Positions 1 to 9,690 of a DNA stretch of 64,000 nt are shown one piece after another. Source of the DNA: Chaetoderma sp. LZ-2023a (taxonomy: Eukaryota > Mollusca > Caudofoveata > Chaetodermatida > Chaetodermatidae); the NCBI GenBank assembly GCA_034401795.1, contig CM067360.1, forward strand, positions 48,570,133 to 48,634,132, written 5' to 3'. The translations under genes were made by a program, and so were the position numbers. The number at the start of each line of letters is the position of its first letter. Position 1 is the stretch's first letter. The notes under the pieces were generated by a model. That model was not told where the DNA came from. It saw nothing but the letters and a program-made list of their open reading frames with translations, and ran no database searches.

Positions 1-48
1 GAGTGGCAGAAGTGACACTCCCAAGCAAGGAAGACGGGAACGTTTCCA

Positions 49-3000
49 GTGCATACCAAAGATGATCCTTGGAATCCCCACAGGAAAGCGCAGTGGATAC
101 TTGAGCTTCATCAGTTGGACGAGGATGTGACTGCTAGTTTGCGAGCCAAGACTGTAGCGAAGCGAAGGGTGGACCATCCACTGGAGAGCTTACCTCTCCT
201 ATGCAGGATCACTAACGGAGTGATGAGGGGTCTGAGGTTTGAACCCTTAGCCCGGAGCATGAGGCCAGAAGGCGAGCACATTCTCGACCAGCGTCTCAGC
301 AAAAGGGAGACAGAGGATAGAGGATGCCGGTCAGTATGCTGGACATTCTTCAGAGGTCTAGAAGGAGACCTCACAGGTCAGATCATGCAAAAGATCCAGC
401 AGACCGCCCAGAATGCCTTCTACCTCCACTACACCCATACCTATTGCATCCGTCACATCGAAGACGGTAGGGTGATATCTTCCACAAGAATGCTCCAGGG
501 AGCCCATGGCTGAACACGATAGGAGCAGCTCAGGACTGGGTGGCTGCAAGAAAGCAAGCCCGCCTCGACACAGACAATATTGATTGACCCAACACCAAGT
601 GGGCTTTCGTTCGATCAATCAACGTTGAGGTCAGGGCTGTCATCGACCGCCAACCTCTGCTTGGGACCGGCCCCCTCCCAGGCTGGCTACGACAGAAGAA
701 GAGTATGACTGCCCTCCGAAGAGGGCACCTGACACTTGATCAGGCAAGCGGCTCACTACCATGACACCATGACCATCGGAGTGTGGGATCACCACGCCTT
801 CTACATCAAGAACATATCCCAACTGGCACATACACTAGTCTGCAGTCACTGTCAGCAGAGGTTTACACAGGCATGCCATCTTCAACGCCACGTTGATCGC
901 TGTACAGGCAGCAAAACAACAATCATGTGTCCTCGCGAGAAGGTTGAGGCGCCACAGTCTGAGTATGAGAAAGCCTTCTATCCACCCCAGCCATCCAGTT
1001 CAGCGGCTACTTGTTGGATCGAGTATGAGGTGAGAAACAGGGGCGTACACATGCACATGGAGAGTGTGGGCACAGTGGAGTGCGTTGGATTGAGGGTGCT
1101 CCCGTAGATGGTTTTGATCCGACCACCAGCACCGTTTACCAGTTCCATGGCTGTCACTGGCACGGGTGTCCACAACACCAGCGAGGTGAGGATGCCAAAC
1201 AAAGATACCACAAGACAGTCCTGAGAGAGGAGAGATCGTCTGGATGCACGCTTGTGGTACAGTGGGAGTGCTGTATAAAATGCTGTCCAAGTGTCCCTAA
1301 ACGAGTTCGGACTGTCCCATACCCACATTTCATAGTTTACGACTTCGAAGCACTCCTAGATGGTATCAAGACTCATCCTACGGAGACTATCACGATCGAA
1401 AGTACTCACATACCTATCTCTGTGTTAGTTGGCTGCTCCTTAGAGGGCGCCACAAGTGAGCCCACTCACCTCTGCAATCCTGACCCCAAAGAACTGATCA
1501 GAGAGTTCATGCTGGTAATCCAATGGTGAGCATCTCTAATCCGGACAAGGGTTAGGGCACAGTACATACCGACAGACCTGGACAAGCTCCCAAAGTGATA
1601 GCAGTGACTGATCAATGAGTGGTGTGACCAAGTGCCTGTACTGGGGATCACCTCTGGGCGGTATGGCCTGAACCTCATCAAGAAGTACTTTGTCGATGAG
1701 CTGACTGACAGTACAAGTACAGTGAAAGTCGCCAAGAAGGCTAGTCAGACCATGTTTCTCATAAGACCTGAGCTACGGTTTCTCGATGTGCTGAACTACC
1801 TTAGCCCAGGAGTCTCGTACGAGGTATGGGTCGAAGCTTACGGGTGTACACAGCGGAAGAGCTGCCTCTCGTATGAATGGTTTGACACACATGAGAAGCT
1901 CAACTATCCAGGGCTTCCTGACTACTCAGCATGGACATCTAAGCTCAAGGGTGGCTACCTCTTGACGCGAACAGAGTGGGAACAATGTAACCAGACATTC
2001 AGCGAGCATGGAATGCGGAGATGCGCCGACTGGCTGCGATACTACAACAACCTGGACGTCAGTCCATTCATCGAAGCCCTAGAGCAGATGCGGGAGTTCT
2101 ACACAGAACGAGAAATAGACATCCTTAAAGATGCGGTGTCTTTCCCAGGTGTGTCACTGCAGTACCTCCTACGTGGAACCACTCAGCACATGCTGGATGT
2201 TAGCCTCTACTCTCCAGGCAAGGAGGCCTACGAGATGCTGAAGGACGTGGTTGGTGGAGGGCCCAGCATCGGGTTCACCAGATACCACGAGGCAGGTGTG
2301 ACATGCATCCGCCAGAGTGAGCGGTTCTGCCACCGTCTACTCAGCTATGACACAAATGCTCTGTACCTGTCAACGAAGGTTTGGATTTGCTGAGGTGGAT
2401 ATAGAGGTCCCTAAGGCTCTGTGGGCAAAGGTCGAGGAAATGCCCACACTCTTCTATAACCATGAGATTCCGGTAGAGGCCATCTCATATGAGATGCAGG
2501 CATATCTAGAGCGTACAGGGCGGAAGCGACCCACCACCCAGAAGCTTGTCGGCGCCCTCTGGCAAGAAGTGGCTGCTGTATGCACCGACACTCAGGTGGT
2601 ATATAACCCATGGCCTGGAGATCACTGCTGTATACCGCACCATAGACTATGAGGCCAAGCACCCATTTGAGTGGTTCATGGAGAATGTTACGGAGGCTCG
2701 CCGCTCGGGAGATGTAGATAAGAGCAAAGCACTCTTGGCAGATCTTTTCAAACTCCTTGGTAACAGTGCCTACGGGAAGCTCATCGAGGCCCTAGAACGT
2801 CATAGCAACACCAGCTTCATGAAGGATGAACACGTGGTAGACAAGGCTCTGTGTAGTGCATGATTCAAAGATCTCGAGATCGGTGAGTCATACGAGCTCC
2901 AGAGTTGCAAGCCGAGAATCACTATTCGAAGGCCCTTCCGGGTGGGGATGGCCATTTATGAAGCGAAGCTGTGAATGCTGGAGTTCTACTACGATTTCCT

Positions 3001-3556
3001 CGATCGCTACATAGCTCGTGAAAACTTTGAGTACCTGCAGATGGACACTTACACGTTGTATATCGCTATGGCAGGCTCCAACCTCGACGACATCATTCGT
3101 TCTTAGATGCGAGCAGAGTACGAGGCTCATAAGCGGGACTGGCTAGCATGGGACAAATGGTCTGGATGGACTCCAGGACTGTTCAGGCTCGAGTTCGAAG
3201 GCTCTCGTGGCAATGCTCTCTGCTCCAAATGCTACTACATGGAAAGCACAGCTGCAAGTAAGTGCTCGGCTAAGGGAATGTCAAAGCGGCAGAATGAGGT
3301 CTCTTGGCAGAGGTTCTACAGTGCCCTACCTGGCAGGGTGGACAGAGCTAAAAACCGAGGCCTACGCATGCGCAACCTGGGTATGGTGACGTATGCGCAG
3401 GGAAAACTCGGACTCTCCGCTTACTATGATAAGTGCCATGTGCTGCCAGGTGAGGTCTATACCGAGCCCATCGAGTATCATGTTAGCACCCTAGGGATGG
3501 TAATTGTGTGTCTTCAGGGACTAGCTGAAGCTCTTCTACGCCAAATGGTCGCCTAG
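49..3556 (+). pseudogene. PolB: Polinton protein-primed family B DNA polymerase, multiply broken
   Basis: Replicative polymerase of the element. Fragments in shifting frames follow the Polinton order: an N-terminal region (49-730), a C2H2-like finger (CSHC...HLQRHVDRC, about 840-905), exonuclease motif I with D-x-E in YDFEA (1338-1352), a motif II region near 1645-1690 (GRYGLNLI, usual Asp replaced by Gly), motif III YYNNLD (2040-2057), polymerase motif A SYDTNALY (2344-2367), motif B KLLGNSAYGK (about 2750-2780) and motif C MDTYTLY (3041-3061). The second catalytic Asp of motif C is Tyr (codon 3050-3052), which alone should abolish polymerisation. Frameshifts fall near 513-735, 1085, 1530-1630, 2390 and 2570; stops lie at about 2861, 2972 and 3104. 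The 3' end overlaps the convergent integrase gene by about 70 bases. The start is uncertain and may lie before base 1. Confidence 0.88.
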
Positions 3557-4514
3557 GCACTCCGTGCTGGCATGCCAGGTAGTACAGTGTAGGCCGCCCC
3601 TCAGCCTCCACATACCTGTCAAGCCTGTGAACATCTATCGACCAGGTAGGATCTGTTGCACGCCGTCGACCACCTTCCAGCTCACCAGGCTCATACAGGT
3701 ACCGAACCAGAGCATCAGGTGGTAGGCACTCCTCTCCCGTGTTCGCTCCTCTAGAGCTGTGACCAGCAGAGTGTCTGATAGCGTCTACCGGCTTCTTCCC
3801 GATTAGCCTAGTAACCTTGGCATTGGATCTCTCCACCACAGCAGGCATCCCTCTCACCCATACCCCAGAACGTTCACTCTGCGTGGCCATTTCCTGGACG
3901 TATTGGTGTGGTAACAGTCTCTCTGCCAGTGTCTGATTCCACTGCTCAACTAGAGTCTGGGCACGGTGATGCCCTACCTCACCTCGCTTAACTGCCACAC
4001 CGTGTTTCCGCATGAGGGCTGCAGTCTTCCCTCTGAACTCCTTATCCTCATCCACCTGCAACAATTCCAGCCACTGGAGGGGATTTTCCGAAGCCTCGTA
4101 GACACCCTGGAATGACCCGGCCACCTGGCCAGCTGACTTGTCTGTGAGCAGTACTGCCGCCTTGTACCTGCTGGCGACATCGACGATGGTGAGGGCATAC
4201 TTGTAGGTCTTACGACCAACCGAGTCATGTGGAAGGAATAGAACATCCACCTGGTGAACTCTGTTTGGGACAGTTTCCTCGAAATGGGCATGCCTGATGT
4301 GCCGTGGACGAGGTCTGTATATCTGCCACATCGCCTTGTGTCTGAGCCACTGACTAACTGTCTCCAATGTGAATACGTGGCCCTTGCGACATGCAGGCTC
4401 GAGTAGTTGAGGGGGCTCATGGTAATATCCACCAGGCTGATAGTAGAGTTCCTCAAGAAAGACAGTTGATAAACTCCCGGATTTCATCACTGCCATCCAC
4501 TCCCGTCCTGTCAT
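3483..4514 (-). CDS. INT: Polinton integrase (retroviral-type DDE, rve fold), uninterrupted
   Basis: Integrase that would insert the element into chromosomes. The 343-residue frame is open throughout, unlike the polymerase beside it. The rve catalytic triad is visible: D90 (HQVDVLF), D155 (LLQVDEDKEF) and E190 (LVEQWNQ), giving the D-D34-E spacing close to the classic D,D-35-E. The C-terminal part has the GVPRRPFGVEELQLVP block typical of Polinton integrases, a small beta domain after the catalytic core. The first ATG in the open frame is at 4514; a short ORF upstream (4571-4705) in another frame may be the original N-terminus cut off by a frameshift, so this could be a 5'-truncated gene. It converges on PolB. 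Confidence 0.88.
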   Translation of the reverse strand: MTGREWMAVMKSGSLSTVFLEELYYQPGGYYHEPPQLLEPACRKGHVFTLETVSQWLRHKAMWQIYRPRPRHIRHAHFEETVPNRVHQVDVLFLPHDSVGRKTYKYALTIVDVASRYKAAVLLTDKSAGQVAGSFQGVYEASENPLQWLELLQVDEDKEFRGKTAALMRKHGVAVKRGEVGHHRAQTLVEQWNQTLAERLLPHQYVQEMATQSERSGVWVRGMPAVVERSNAKVTRLIGKKPVDAIRHSAGHSSRGANTGEECLPPDALVRYLYEPGELEGGRRRATDPTWSIDVHRLDRYVEAEGRPTLYYLACQHGVPRRPFGVEELQLVPEDTQLPSLGC

Positions 4515-4570
4515 GCACGGCCTTGGTGAACTCTAAACAGACGAACAATGAACAGACGGCCGTCATTCAT

Positions 4571-4705
4571 TCAACCATCACTGAAGACCTCCTCAAACAC
4601 CTCCATACACTGGTGTCTAATCTTTGCTGAATCCTCACTGAACACTAGTTTATCGACCAACCCTCGGAAGTTAAGGGACTTGAGCAAGTCATACAGAGAT
4701 GCCAT
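4571..4705 (-). CDS. Short ORF upstream of integrase; either integrase N-terminus or separate small gene
   Basis: A 44-residue frame begins MASLYDLLKSLNF and ends in EEVFSDG. It sits directly downstream of a TATATAAGG-ATG box shared with other genes of this element, which supports it as a genuine start. Its frame differs from the integrase ORF starting 57 bases downstream, so a frameshift in the gap would make it the integrase N-terminal segment. No domain recognised. Confidence 0.45.
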   Translation of the reverse strand: MASLYDLLKSLNFRGLVDKLVFSEDSAKIRHQCMEVFEEVFSDG

Positions 4706-4730
4706 CCTTATATAGTACAGCTTAAATGTT
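4706..4730 (-). promoter_or_regulatory. TTTAAG/TATATA start-proximal box upstream of 4705
   Basis: On the minus strand the order is TTTAAG, 6 bases, TATATA, AGG, ATG. The same two-part motif precedes several other Polinton genes (5145, 11594, 13267, 14286). The role as promoter is inferred from recurrence. Confidence 0.45.
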
Positions 4731-4806
4731 CGGCGGACCAGATGGCTGCGAGTGCTATGGCAACATATGGTAGCCAAGGGCTTGCGACTCTGAAGAACGT
4801 ACCTAC

Positions 4807-5145
4807 TCATGAGGCGATGGCTGGTATGGCTTCAGAAATATTCTCCACCGCATGGAGAGCATTGTTGGCGATCTTGCGGACCATCTCGCCAGCCTTCTTT
4901 GTGAACAGAGTGATCAGAGTCCCAACTGCTGCCAGCAGACCGATAGAACCGTTTACGTAAGTGCGATAGATTCCTTTTGCTCTGTGTACTAGCTTGCAGG
5001 ATTCAGATTCTACATCATCATACTCACCCGCGGTCTCCGCTACATCGTAGTCGTCCGCATCATAATCATCACCATCATGGTCCTCCTCATAGTCCTCATC
5101 ATCTATATTCCCGACTGGATCTTCATAAGCCTCTGGTTCATACAT
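4807..5145 (-). CDS. Small Polinton protein: acidic N-terminus plus one membrane segment
   Basis: This 112-residue ORF is uninterrupted. Residues about 15-45 are an Asp/Glu/Tyr-rich acidic run (DDEDYEEDHDGDDYDADDYD). A hydrophobic stretch (SIGLLAAVGTLITLF) around residues 70-85 could span a membrane or form an amphipathic helix, followed by a basic AGEMVRKIANNALHA segment. I do not recognise the family. It is divergent to the gene at 5195 across a 49-base intergenic region with a palindromic CTATATAG box. A small virion or membrane protein is possible, but this is only inference. Confidence 0.6.
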   Translation of the reverse strand: MYEPEAYEDPVGNIDDEDYEEDHDGDDYDADDYDVAETAGEYDDVESESCKLVHRAKGIYRTYVNGSIGLLAAVGTLITLFTKKAGEMVRKIANNALHAVENISEAIPAIAS

Positions 5146-5194
5146 ATCCGTCGCTGGGGCAGCTATATAGTAGCCTTAAATTGTAGTCTATGGC
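5146..5194. promoter_or_regulatory. Compact bidirectional promoter candidate with palindromic CTATATAG
   Basis: The whole intergenic space between the divergent starts at 5145 (minus) and 5190/5195 (plus) is 44-49 bases. CTATATAG at 5163-5170 is its own reverse complement and lies about 18-20 bases from each start codon. On the minus strand it is preceded by TTTAAG, the same pairing seen at 4706-4730. Confidence 0.45.
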
Positions 5195-5574
5195 ATGGCC
5201 TCCGCAATCTTGAATGCGGGCGTGTTTGCCTTAGTGAACTGGGGACTTAGCTTCGCCAACAAGAAGGCGGCAGAGGTCAAGCGTGAGCATCATAACCGGG
5301 TGGTGGAAAAGCTGTCTAAGGAGAAGTTTGGGTGCAGCAAAGCACTCGAGCATATGCGCCAGAGGGAGGCACGCGACGACAACTCCGAGCTCAGGCCAAC
5401 CAGAGCCTCAAAGAGGCAGAGGAGAGTCTCGATGTGTACTACGAGGCTGTAAAGATATCTGAGCCAACGCTCGACTATGAGGCATCGACAGGTCAGAAGA
5501 CAGCAGAGCTTATAGTAGTGGTGGCAGCTGCAGTGGTGACGACAGGAGTTGTGCTTTACGCACGCTCAAGCTGA
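5195..5574 (+). pseudogene. Small Polinton membrane-type protein, one frameshift
   Basis: Two overlapping frames (5195-5452 and 5332-5574) appear to be one gene of about 125 codons with a single frameshift between about 5345 and 5440. The first part has a hydrophobic N-terminus (MASAILNAGVFALVNWGLSF) followed by Lys/Glu-rich sequence. The second part has a charged helix (LKEAEESLDVYYEAV) and ends in a strong hydrophobic segment (LIVVVAAAVVTTGVVLY) near the C-terminus. Family not recognised. An alternative ATG lies at 5190 in another frame. Confidence 0.55.
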
Positions 5575-5687
5575 ATACCTGATGTGTTCGGCACACATGC
5601 CTTAGCATAGCCAAAGTAAAGTACAGTCACACCTAATTGGCGAGTCCCATCTATGAGGTTTCCGATATTGAAGCGGAGCCAGTTGCC

Positions 5688-6809
5688 CTAATTAGGTGGG
5701 ATGTTCCTGCCCCCGAGGTGGTGGCGGCCCTCGAGTGCCGACTCGAGGTCATCCATCGCACTGGTTAGTTGCAGAAGTGCATGTGACTTTGTTTTCTGTC
5801 TGTAGAGTTGGCAGTCAGACAGCTCGCGCACCTCACCAAGAACATTGGTCCCAGCAACCACAAGCTTGAAGTCGTCTAGCTTATCCACCTGCTGGATGGC
5901 TCCTCCCTTCTGAACCAGGAACACAACAGCGATACAGTCCGATGCACCACAATGCAATGTCAGCTCTACCTGCTGGTTAGCCGTGGCTTGAACATGCTGG
6001 TGTTCTCGCTCCACATCCACAATCCGCTGTTTGGAACCCGTTTGCTTCAGCTCCTGGTCATTGTCGTCATGCCAGACATGAAGTCTTGGAGCATTCATCG
6101 TTGCATCTGCCAGCTGCTCAGTGTACACCCGGAGGAACAGCCTATCCTGCATGGCAGCCAGATTCACGTGTGTGTTCTCGAGGAGGGTTAAGAGTGGAAC
6201 TGCCACGGGCTTCTTGACACCTGCCCGTAGTTCGAATTCTGTGAACCCCTCATTGCACCCCACAGCATAGTACCCCTTTTCCTTCACATAGAAGGTTGGT
6301 CCACGAGCCAGCGGACCTAGGAATCGGTACTCATCGTTCACATAGGTGGTGTCCACGGTGCTGTTTCTCTGCACGATCTCCCACCTGTTCAGTACCTGCG
6401 GGAGCTCTACTGGCTGTTCTATTGTGCTCTGAAGCTTGAACTCGAGTGTCATGCTCTTGATCTCGTGGATCTGTGCTGAGATTGCAAAGTCGATGTACTT
6501 CCCAGCAGCGGACAATGGGTTATCATCGTGTATACTGGGACGAATGAACATCAGGCAGTCCTTCGGAGGATCAGTGTGGTGTGATATGGCAAGTTCAATG
6601 GCCCCATCTGGATGTTGCACATACTGCAGCATGTTTAAGGTCTGGGTATATAGAGGTTTTAAACGGCTGCCATGTTTGGTAAAGTTCTCCAGCAGATTGT
6701 CTATAGGCAGCAGGACAAGTCGGTACAACTGCCAGCACAACAGCCATGGCGGGCACTGTCCCACTGTGACAGGGTCAGAGGACTGCTTCGTGACATCAAC
6801 ATTATCCAC
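5688..6809 (-). CDS. Large unassigned Polinton protein, candidate virion structural protein
   Basis: A 373-residue open frame, the longest intact ORF in the element. It has no obvious membrane segments, zinc fingers or catalytic motifs and looks like a soluble beta-rich protein (alternating hydrophobic strands such as TFYVKEKGYYAVG and RLFLRVYTEQL). The open frame starts at a GTG (6809); an ATG at about 6859 is in another frame, so the true 5' end is probably lost through a frameshift. By elimination it might be one of the capsid proteins known from Polintons, but I cannot recognise the jelly-roll signature by eye. A structure prediction would settle this. It is divergent to the gene starting near 6816. 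Confidence 0.6.
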   Translation of the reverse strand: MDNVDVTKQSSDPVTVGQCPPWLLCWQLYRLVLLPIDNLLENFTKHGSRLKPLYTQTLNMLQYVQHPDGAIELAISHHTDPPKDCLMFIRPSIHDDNPLSAAGKYIDFAISAQIHEIKSMTLEFKLQSTIEQPVELPQVLNRWEIVQRNSTVDTTYVNDEYRFLGPLARGPTFYVKEKGYYAVGCNEGFTEFELRAGVKKPVAVPLLTLLENTHVNLAAMQDRLFLRVYTEQLADATMNAPRLHVWHDDNDQELKQTGSKQRIVDVEREHQHVQATANQQVELTLHCGASDCIAVVFLVQKGGAIQQVDKLDDFKLVVAGTNVLGEVRELSDCQLYRQKTKSHALLQLTSAMDDLESALEGRHHLGGRNIPPN

Positions 6810-6815
6810 GAGTGA

Positions 6816-7572
6816 ACCAAGGTTACACCTCCATCTGATGCTGAGATACTGGCCGCCATAGAGGATGGAGTGCCAGCTCGTAGTACAAAAGAACTCCTGA
6901 CTCGGATACTCTACCGGAGGTTTGACAGCACCCAGGGCAGGGCACTTAACCTACCTGTGGCCCAAACCAACAGTCCTGTTATTCTAGCTCTCCAAAGGGC
7001 GAGCGTCGATTCCAAAGATCTACTAACGGTCGGGAAGTGGGCTGCCGTATTTAGCCCCCGTAGCCAGGAAGAGCGAGATATGCTGGGTAGCCTCCAGTCT
7101 GGTGCAAATAACTACTTCAGGGAGGAGGTCAGTGCCGCTGTAGCGGAGAACCATTACACAGGTCATGCAGAAGGTACTTAGGAGGGGTTCACTGTTGGCC
7201 GCAAGGAGGCTATTGAGCACATCTTCAACGAAAGAGGGCGCAGGAGATTGGCCAGTAATCTGCCAGCATTTCTGAAATTCCCAGATAACTACCAGGACTA
7301 CCTCATCAAATCCACTCGCAAGCACGTTGCTAGTCGTGCATGGAAAAGGTGGGTCTTCCATGCGAAGTTCCAGAAGAAGAGGCCTAGACTCTGACCCTCA
7401 GTGGATAGAGTTTCAGCAACAGTTTAAGCGACAGGCTTCTGACGAAACTGACGAAGTTCCTCAAGCTTCTGACGAAGTTCCTCAAGCTTCTGACGAAGTT
7501 CCTCAAGCAACTGATGAAGTAGCAGAGACTGTGGATGAAGTAGCGGGGACCGCGCAGCCTTCTGATAAATGA
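6816..7572 (+). pseudogene. Unassigned Polinton gene with C-terminal acidic tandem repeats, broken
   Basis: One frame runs from about 6816 through a TAG at 7179-7181 to a stop at about 7394; the coding signal then continues one frame over to 7572, implying one nonsense change and one frameshift near 7390. The first two thirds are a basic, helical sequence ending KRWVFHAKFQKKRPRL. The end carries a tandem repeat DEVPQAS, with about three near-identical copies (7440-7510) followed by degenerate DEVAETV/DEVAGTA units. No ATG is present in the open frame, so the start is unknown. No family recognised; the basic body with an acidic repeat tail could suit a nucleic-acid-binding core protein, which is speculative. 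Confidence 0.55.
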
Positions 7573-7595
7573 AAAAAGTTGCAGCCAACAGTCTG

Positions 7596-8508
7596 TCAGC
7601 GATGATGCGTAGAACAGGCTAGTTTCCTGGCTGGATTCAGCTTGTAGGTGAAGGTCTGCGCCTTTTCCAGAGATGGCTTGAAGTGTGACAGCTCACCTGT
7701 CTCCTTGTTGCTGAAGATGAAGTGGTACAGCTCAGCTGCCCTCTGTACACCTGCGATAAAGTCCCCTTTGCTCTCCTTGAGGGTTAGGCTGTCGTATATG
7801 GTCTCGAGCGGGGCACGTCCACACTTGGAGCTGAGGTATAGCAACCAGGCATTGTGGCGGATGTCCGGTGAGATCTCGCGGCTGTACTTCTGAAAGAGGA
7901 TGAAGACAGTTATCTGTGTGTGCCGGATGCGCCTGGTGAAGTTGCTGAGGTAGGTGACTGTCTTCTGGTCCATTGGAGGGTCATCGATAACTCGAACAAA
8001 TGGTTCTGTCAGTCGGGCTGCCAGCAGCTTCTCCATCAGTGCTTGCAGATTCTGTGTCTTGGTGATTGGGGCATTGTACTATTGATCATTACTGTCAACC
8101 ACCTCAGTGGCGGAGTCAGACACCAGAAGGATGTATTGAGAGTGTAGATGTTCAGCCAGGAGAGCCCGCAGCAAGATGTTTTTCCCATGTCCTGAGGTGA
8201 TCAGAACCACCTGGCCAGCATCGGCCGGCCTACTGTCGAATGGTACAGACATGCGTGCGGACGATGGTTAGCACTTGGTCGGCGGTAGCCTCGTCTATAT
8301 CTGGGAGACTAAACGGCAATACTTCCTGCACCAGCTATTTCGCCTGCAGAGTGGGGAATCCTGCATCTCCGGCAGATACGAAGGATGCAATGGAGGTACC
8401 AAGCATGAAATCCCAGCAGCAGCTGAGAAGATAGAGTAGAGGGCTTGTGTCAGCACCCACAGTGTCTAGTAGATCCAGTATCTGTATGATACATGCACGG
8501 GAAGCCAT
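7596..8508 (-). pseudogene. ATP: Polinton FtsK/HerA-type genome-packaging ATPase, broken
   Basis: Predicted motor that pumps DNA into the capsid. A P-loop is visible on the minus strand at 8177-8194 as TSGHGKN (the usual Ser/Thr after Lys is Asn). Downstream, FVRVIDDPP (around 7976-8000) is a Walker B, followed by the open frame 7596-8036 whose FILFQKYSREISPDIRHNAWLL block resembles the sensor region of this family. Lesions: two in-frame stops and a frameshift between 8220 and 8330, and a stop near 8080 after the P-loop. ATG at 8508 sits 2 bases beyond the stop of the upstream gene at 8511, suggesting tight packing or co-transcription. Confidence 0.72.
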
Positions 8509-8510
8509 GA

Positions 8511-9017
8511 CTATCCTGTGGTCTTAAACGGCAAGCCAAAGAACCCTGACTTCTTCACCTCTGGTAGCTGGAGGCTGGCGGTAGCACCTTTTTTGCCATC
8601 GACAGTGATATTGCTCAAGCCAATGGTGCCTACTCTGATATTCTCTCCATCCTGTTGGAATGAGCTCTGTGGTTTCAGGAGATCCTTACCCAGGTCTTGT
8701 ACATAGGACTCAGCTATAAGATTGATGGCACCAGCCTCATCGACTCCGAGCATACCGAGCATCATTGCCCTGTCTTTGATGCCCATCCCCTTGTATACAG
8801 TCTTGGCCTTGTTAATGGCCGATTGTCCTACCGTATCAGTTTTCCTGATGAGATCTCGGACTGGGATGGTACCTCTGATCTCCCAGTGGTCTCCCGTCTC
8901 ATTGAAGTCTAGGAAGGAGATAGGGGCAACAGTGTCCTCTGAACCGAGGTGTGCCTCGTTCAAATGAGCAAGATCGCCTAGCTCTTTGTTTTCTAGGTCT
9001 GTGAGTGACAGAGTCAT
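8511..9017 (-). CDS. Unassigned Polinton protein, intact, 168 residues
   Basis: Uninterrupted frame beginning MTLSLTDLENKELGDLAHL. It contains a polar N-terminal region, a central helix-rich part (KTVYKGMGIKDRAMMLGMLG) and a C-terminal region ending GFFGLPFKTTG. No membrane segment or catalytic motif is evident. The start is supported by a TATATA box 6 bases upstream of the ATG (9023-9028). It is immediately followed by the packaging ATPase. Being intact among broken neighbours may simply reflect its short length. Function unknown. Confidence 0.65.
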   Translation of the reverse strand: MTLSLTDLENKELGDLAHLNEAHLGSEDTVAPISFLDFNETGDHWEIRGTIPVRDLIRKTDTVGQSAINKAKTVYKGMGIKDRAMMLGMLGVDEAGAINLIAESYVQDLGKDLLKPQSSFQQDGENIRVGTIGLSNITVDGKKGATASLQLPEVKKSGFFGLPFKTTG

Positions 9018-9045
9018 AGTGCTATATACACGGCTTACACCTACT
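9018..9045 (-). promoter_or_regulatory. TATATA box immediately upstream of the 9017 start
   Basis: Minus strand reads TGTAAG, 5 bases, TATATA, GCACT, ATG. This matches the start-proximal motif found upstream of other genes in the element. Confidence 0.4.
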
Positions 9046-9268
9046 AGTCATACCCGCAGTGAAATAGTTGGGCATAGCAGGACCACGCAGTTGGCCAAGA
9101 GAATATGTAGCGGTGCTCAGGGTACTGGCCCTCTCTGCAGGGGAACGCCTTGTGGGTGGTCCACTATTCCCGGGTATTGGCGATCCTCAGTCCGCATGCT
9201 CGACTATGGGCTAGACACCGCCCTCCGGCAAGCAATGCCTCATATGCTGCAGGGGTCTTGTGATCCAT
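9044..9268 (-). pseudogene. Very small Cys/His/Trp-containing Polinton ORF with one internal stop
   Basis: Minus-strand frame starting MDHKTPAAYEALLAGG, with one TAG after about 34 codons, then an open stretch with several Cys, His and Trp residues ending at 9044. Total 75 codons. It fills the gap between the 8511-9017 and 9288-9690 genes on the same strand. No family recognised; it could be a chance frame. Confidence 0.3.
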
Positions 9269-9287
9269 CTCTCACTATTCAGAGGGG

Positions 9288-9690
9288 TTAAACGTAGGCG
9301 ACGATGATCTCAGCCATTGCACTCATTGCTAGCCCTAGAACTGCGGCCTCCATTAGTGTAACTCGTTCACCCATGATCTTGGCAGCAACAGTGTAGGAGG
9401 CACCACTAAGGGCAGTCTTTGGGATGGGGTGAGTTATTCCAAGACAGTGCCCGGCCACCCCACTCACCACTGTAGCGAGGACAGCCACAGTGGCGGCAGG
9501 AAGAACCTCATTTCCCCCCTGTCATCTTCACCACGGCCACATTCGCCACCACGTTACTGGCGATATGGACTGCCAGAGGGTTTGCTTTGGTCAGTAACGT
9601 CTGTGTCTTGGTTCGCAGCAGGTTCTCCACCTTCTGAAGACTCGCCTGGCTCTTGGGCAGTTGCTTCACGATCTGTACCGTTGACGTCAT
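9288..9690 (-). pseudogene. Small hydrophobic Polinton protein, one frameshift in a G-run
   Basis: Two minus-strand frames (9508-9690 and 9288-9488) join into about 134 codons if one frameshift at a run of G (plus-strand C run near 9516) is allowed. The N-terminal part is polar with Lys-rich helices (KSQASLQKVENLLRTKTQTLL). The rest alternates hydrophobic segments (ATVAVLATVVSGVAG and MEAAVLGLAMSAMAEIIVAYV), suggesting two or three membrane passes. The start ATG at 9690 is preceded by TTAAACA. No family recognised. Confidence 0.5.

Noticed and set aside
3974..4456. 160-codon second frame within the integrase
   Set aside because: Shadow frame; the 3483-4514 frame carries the D-D-E motifs.
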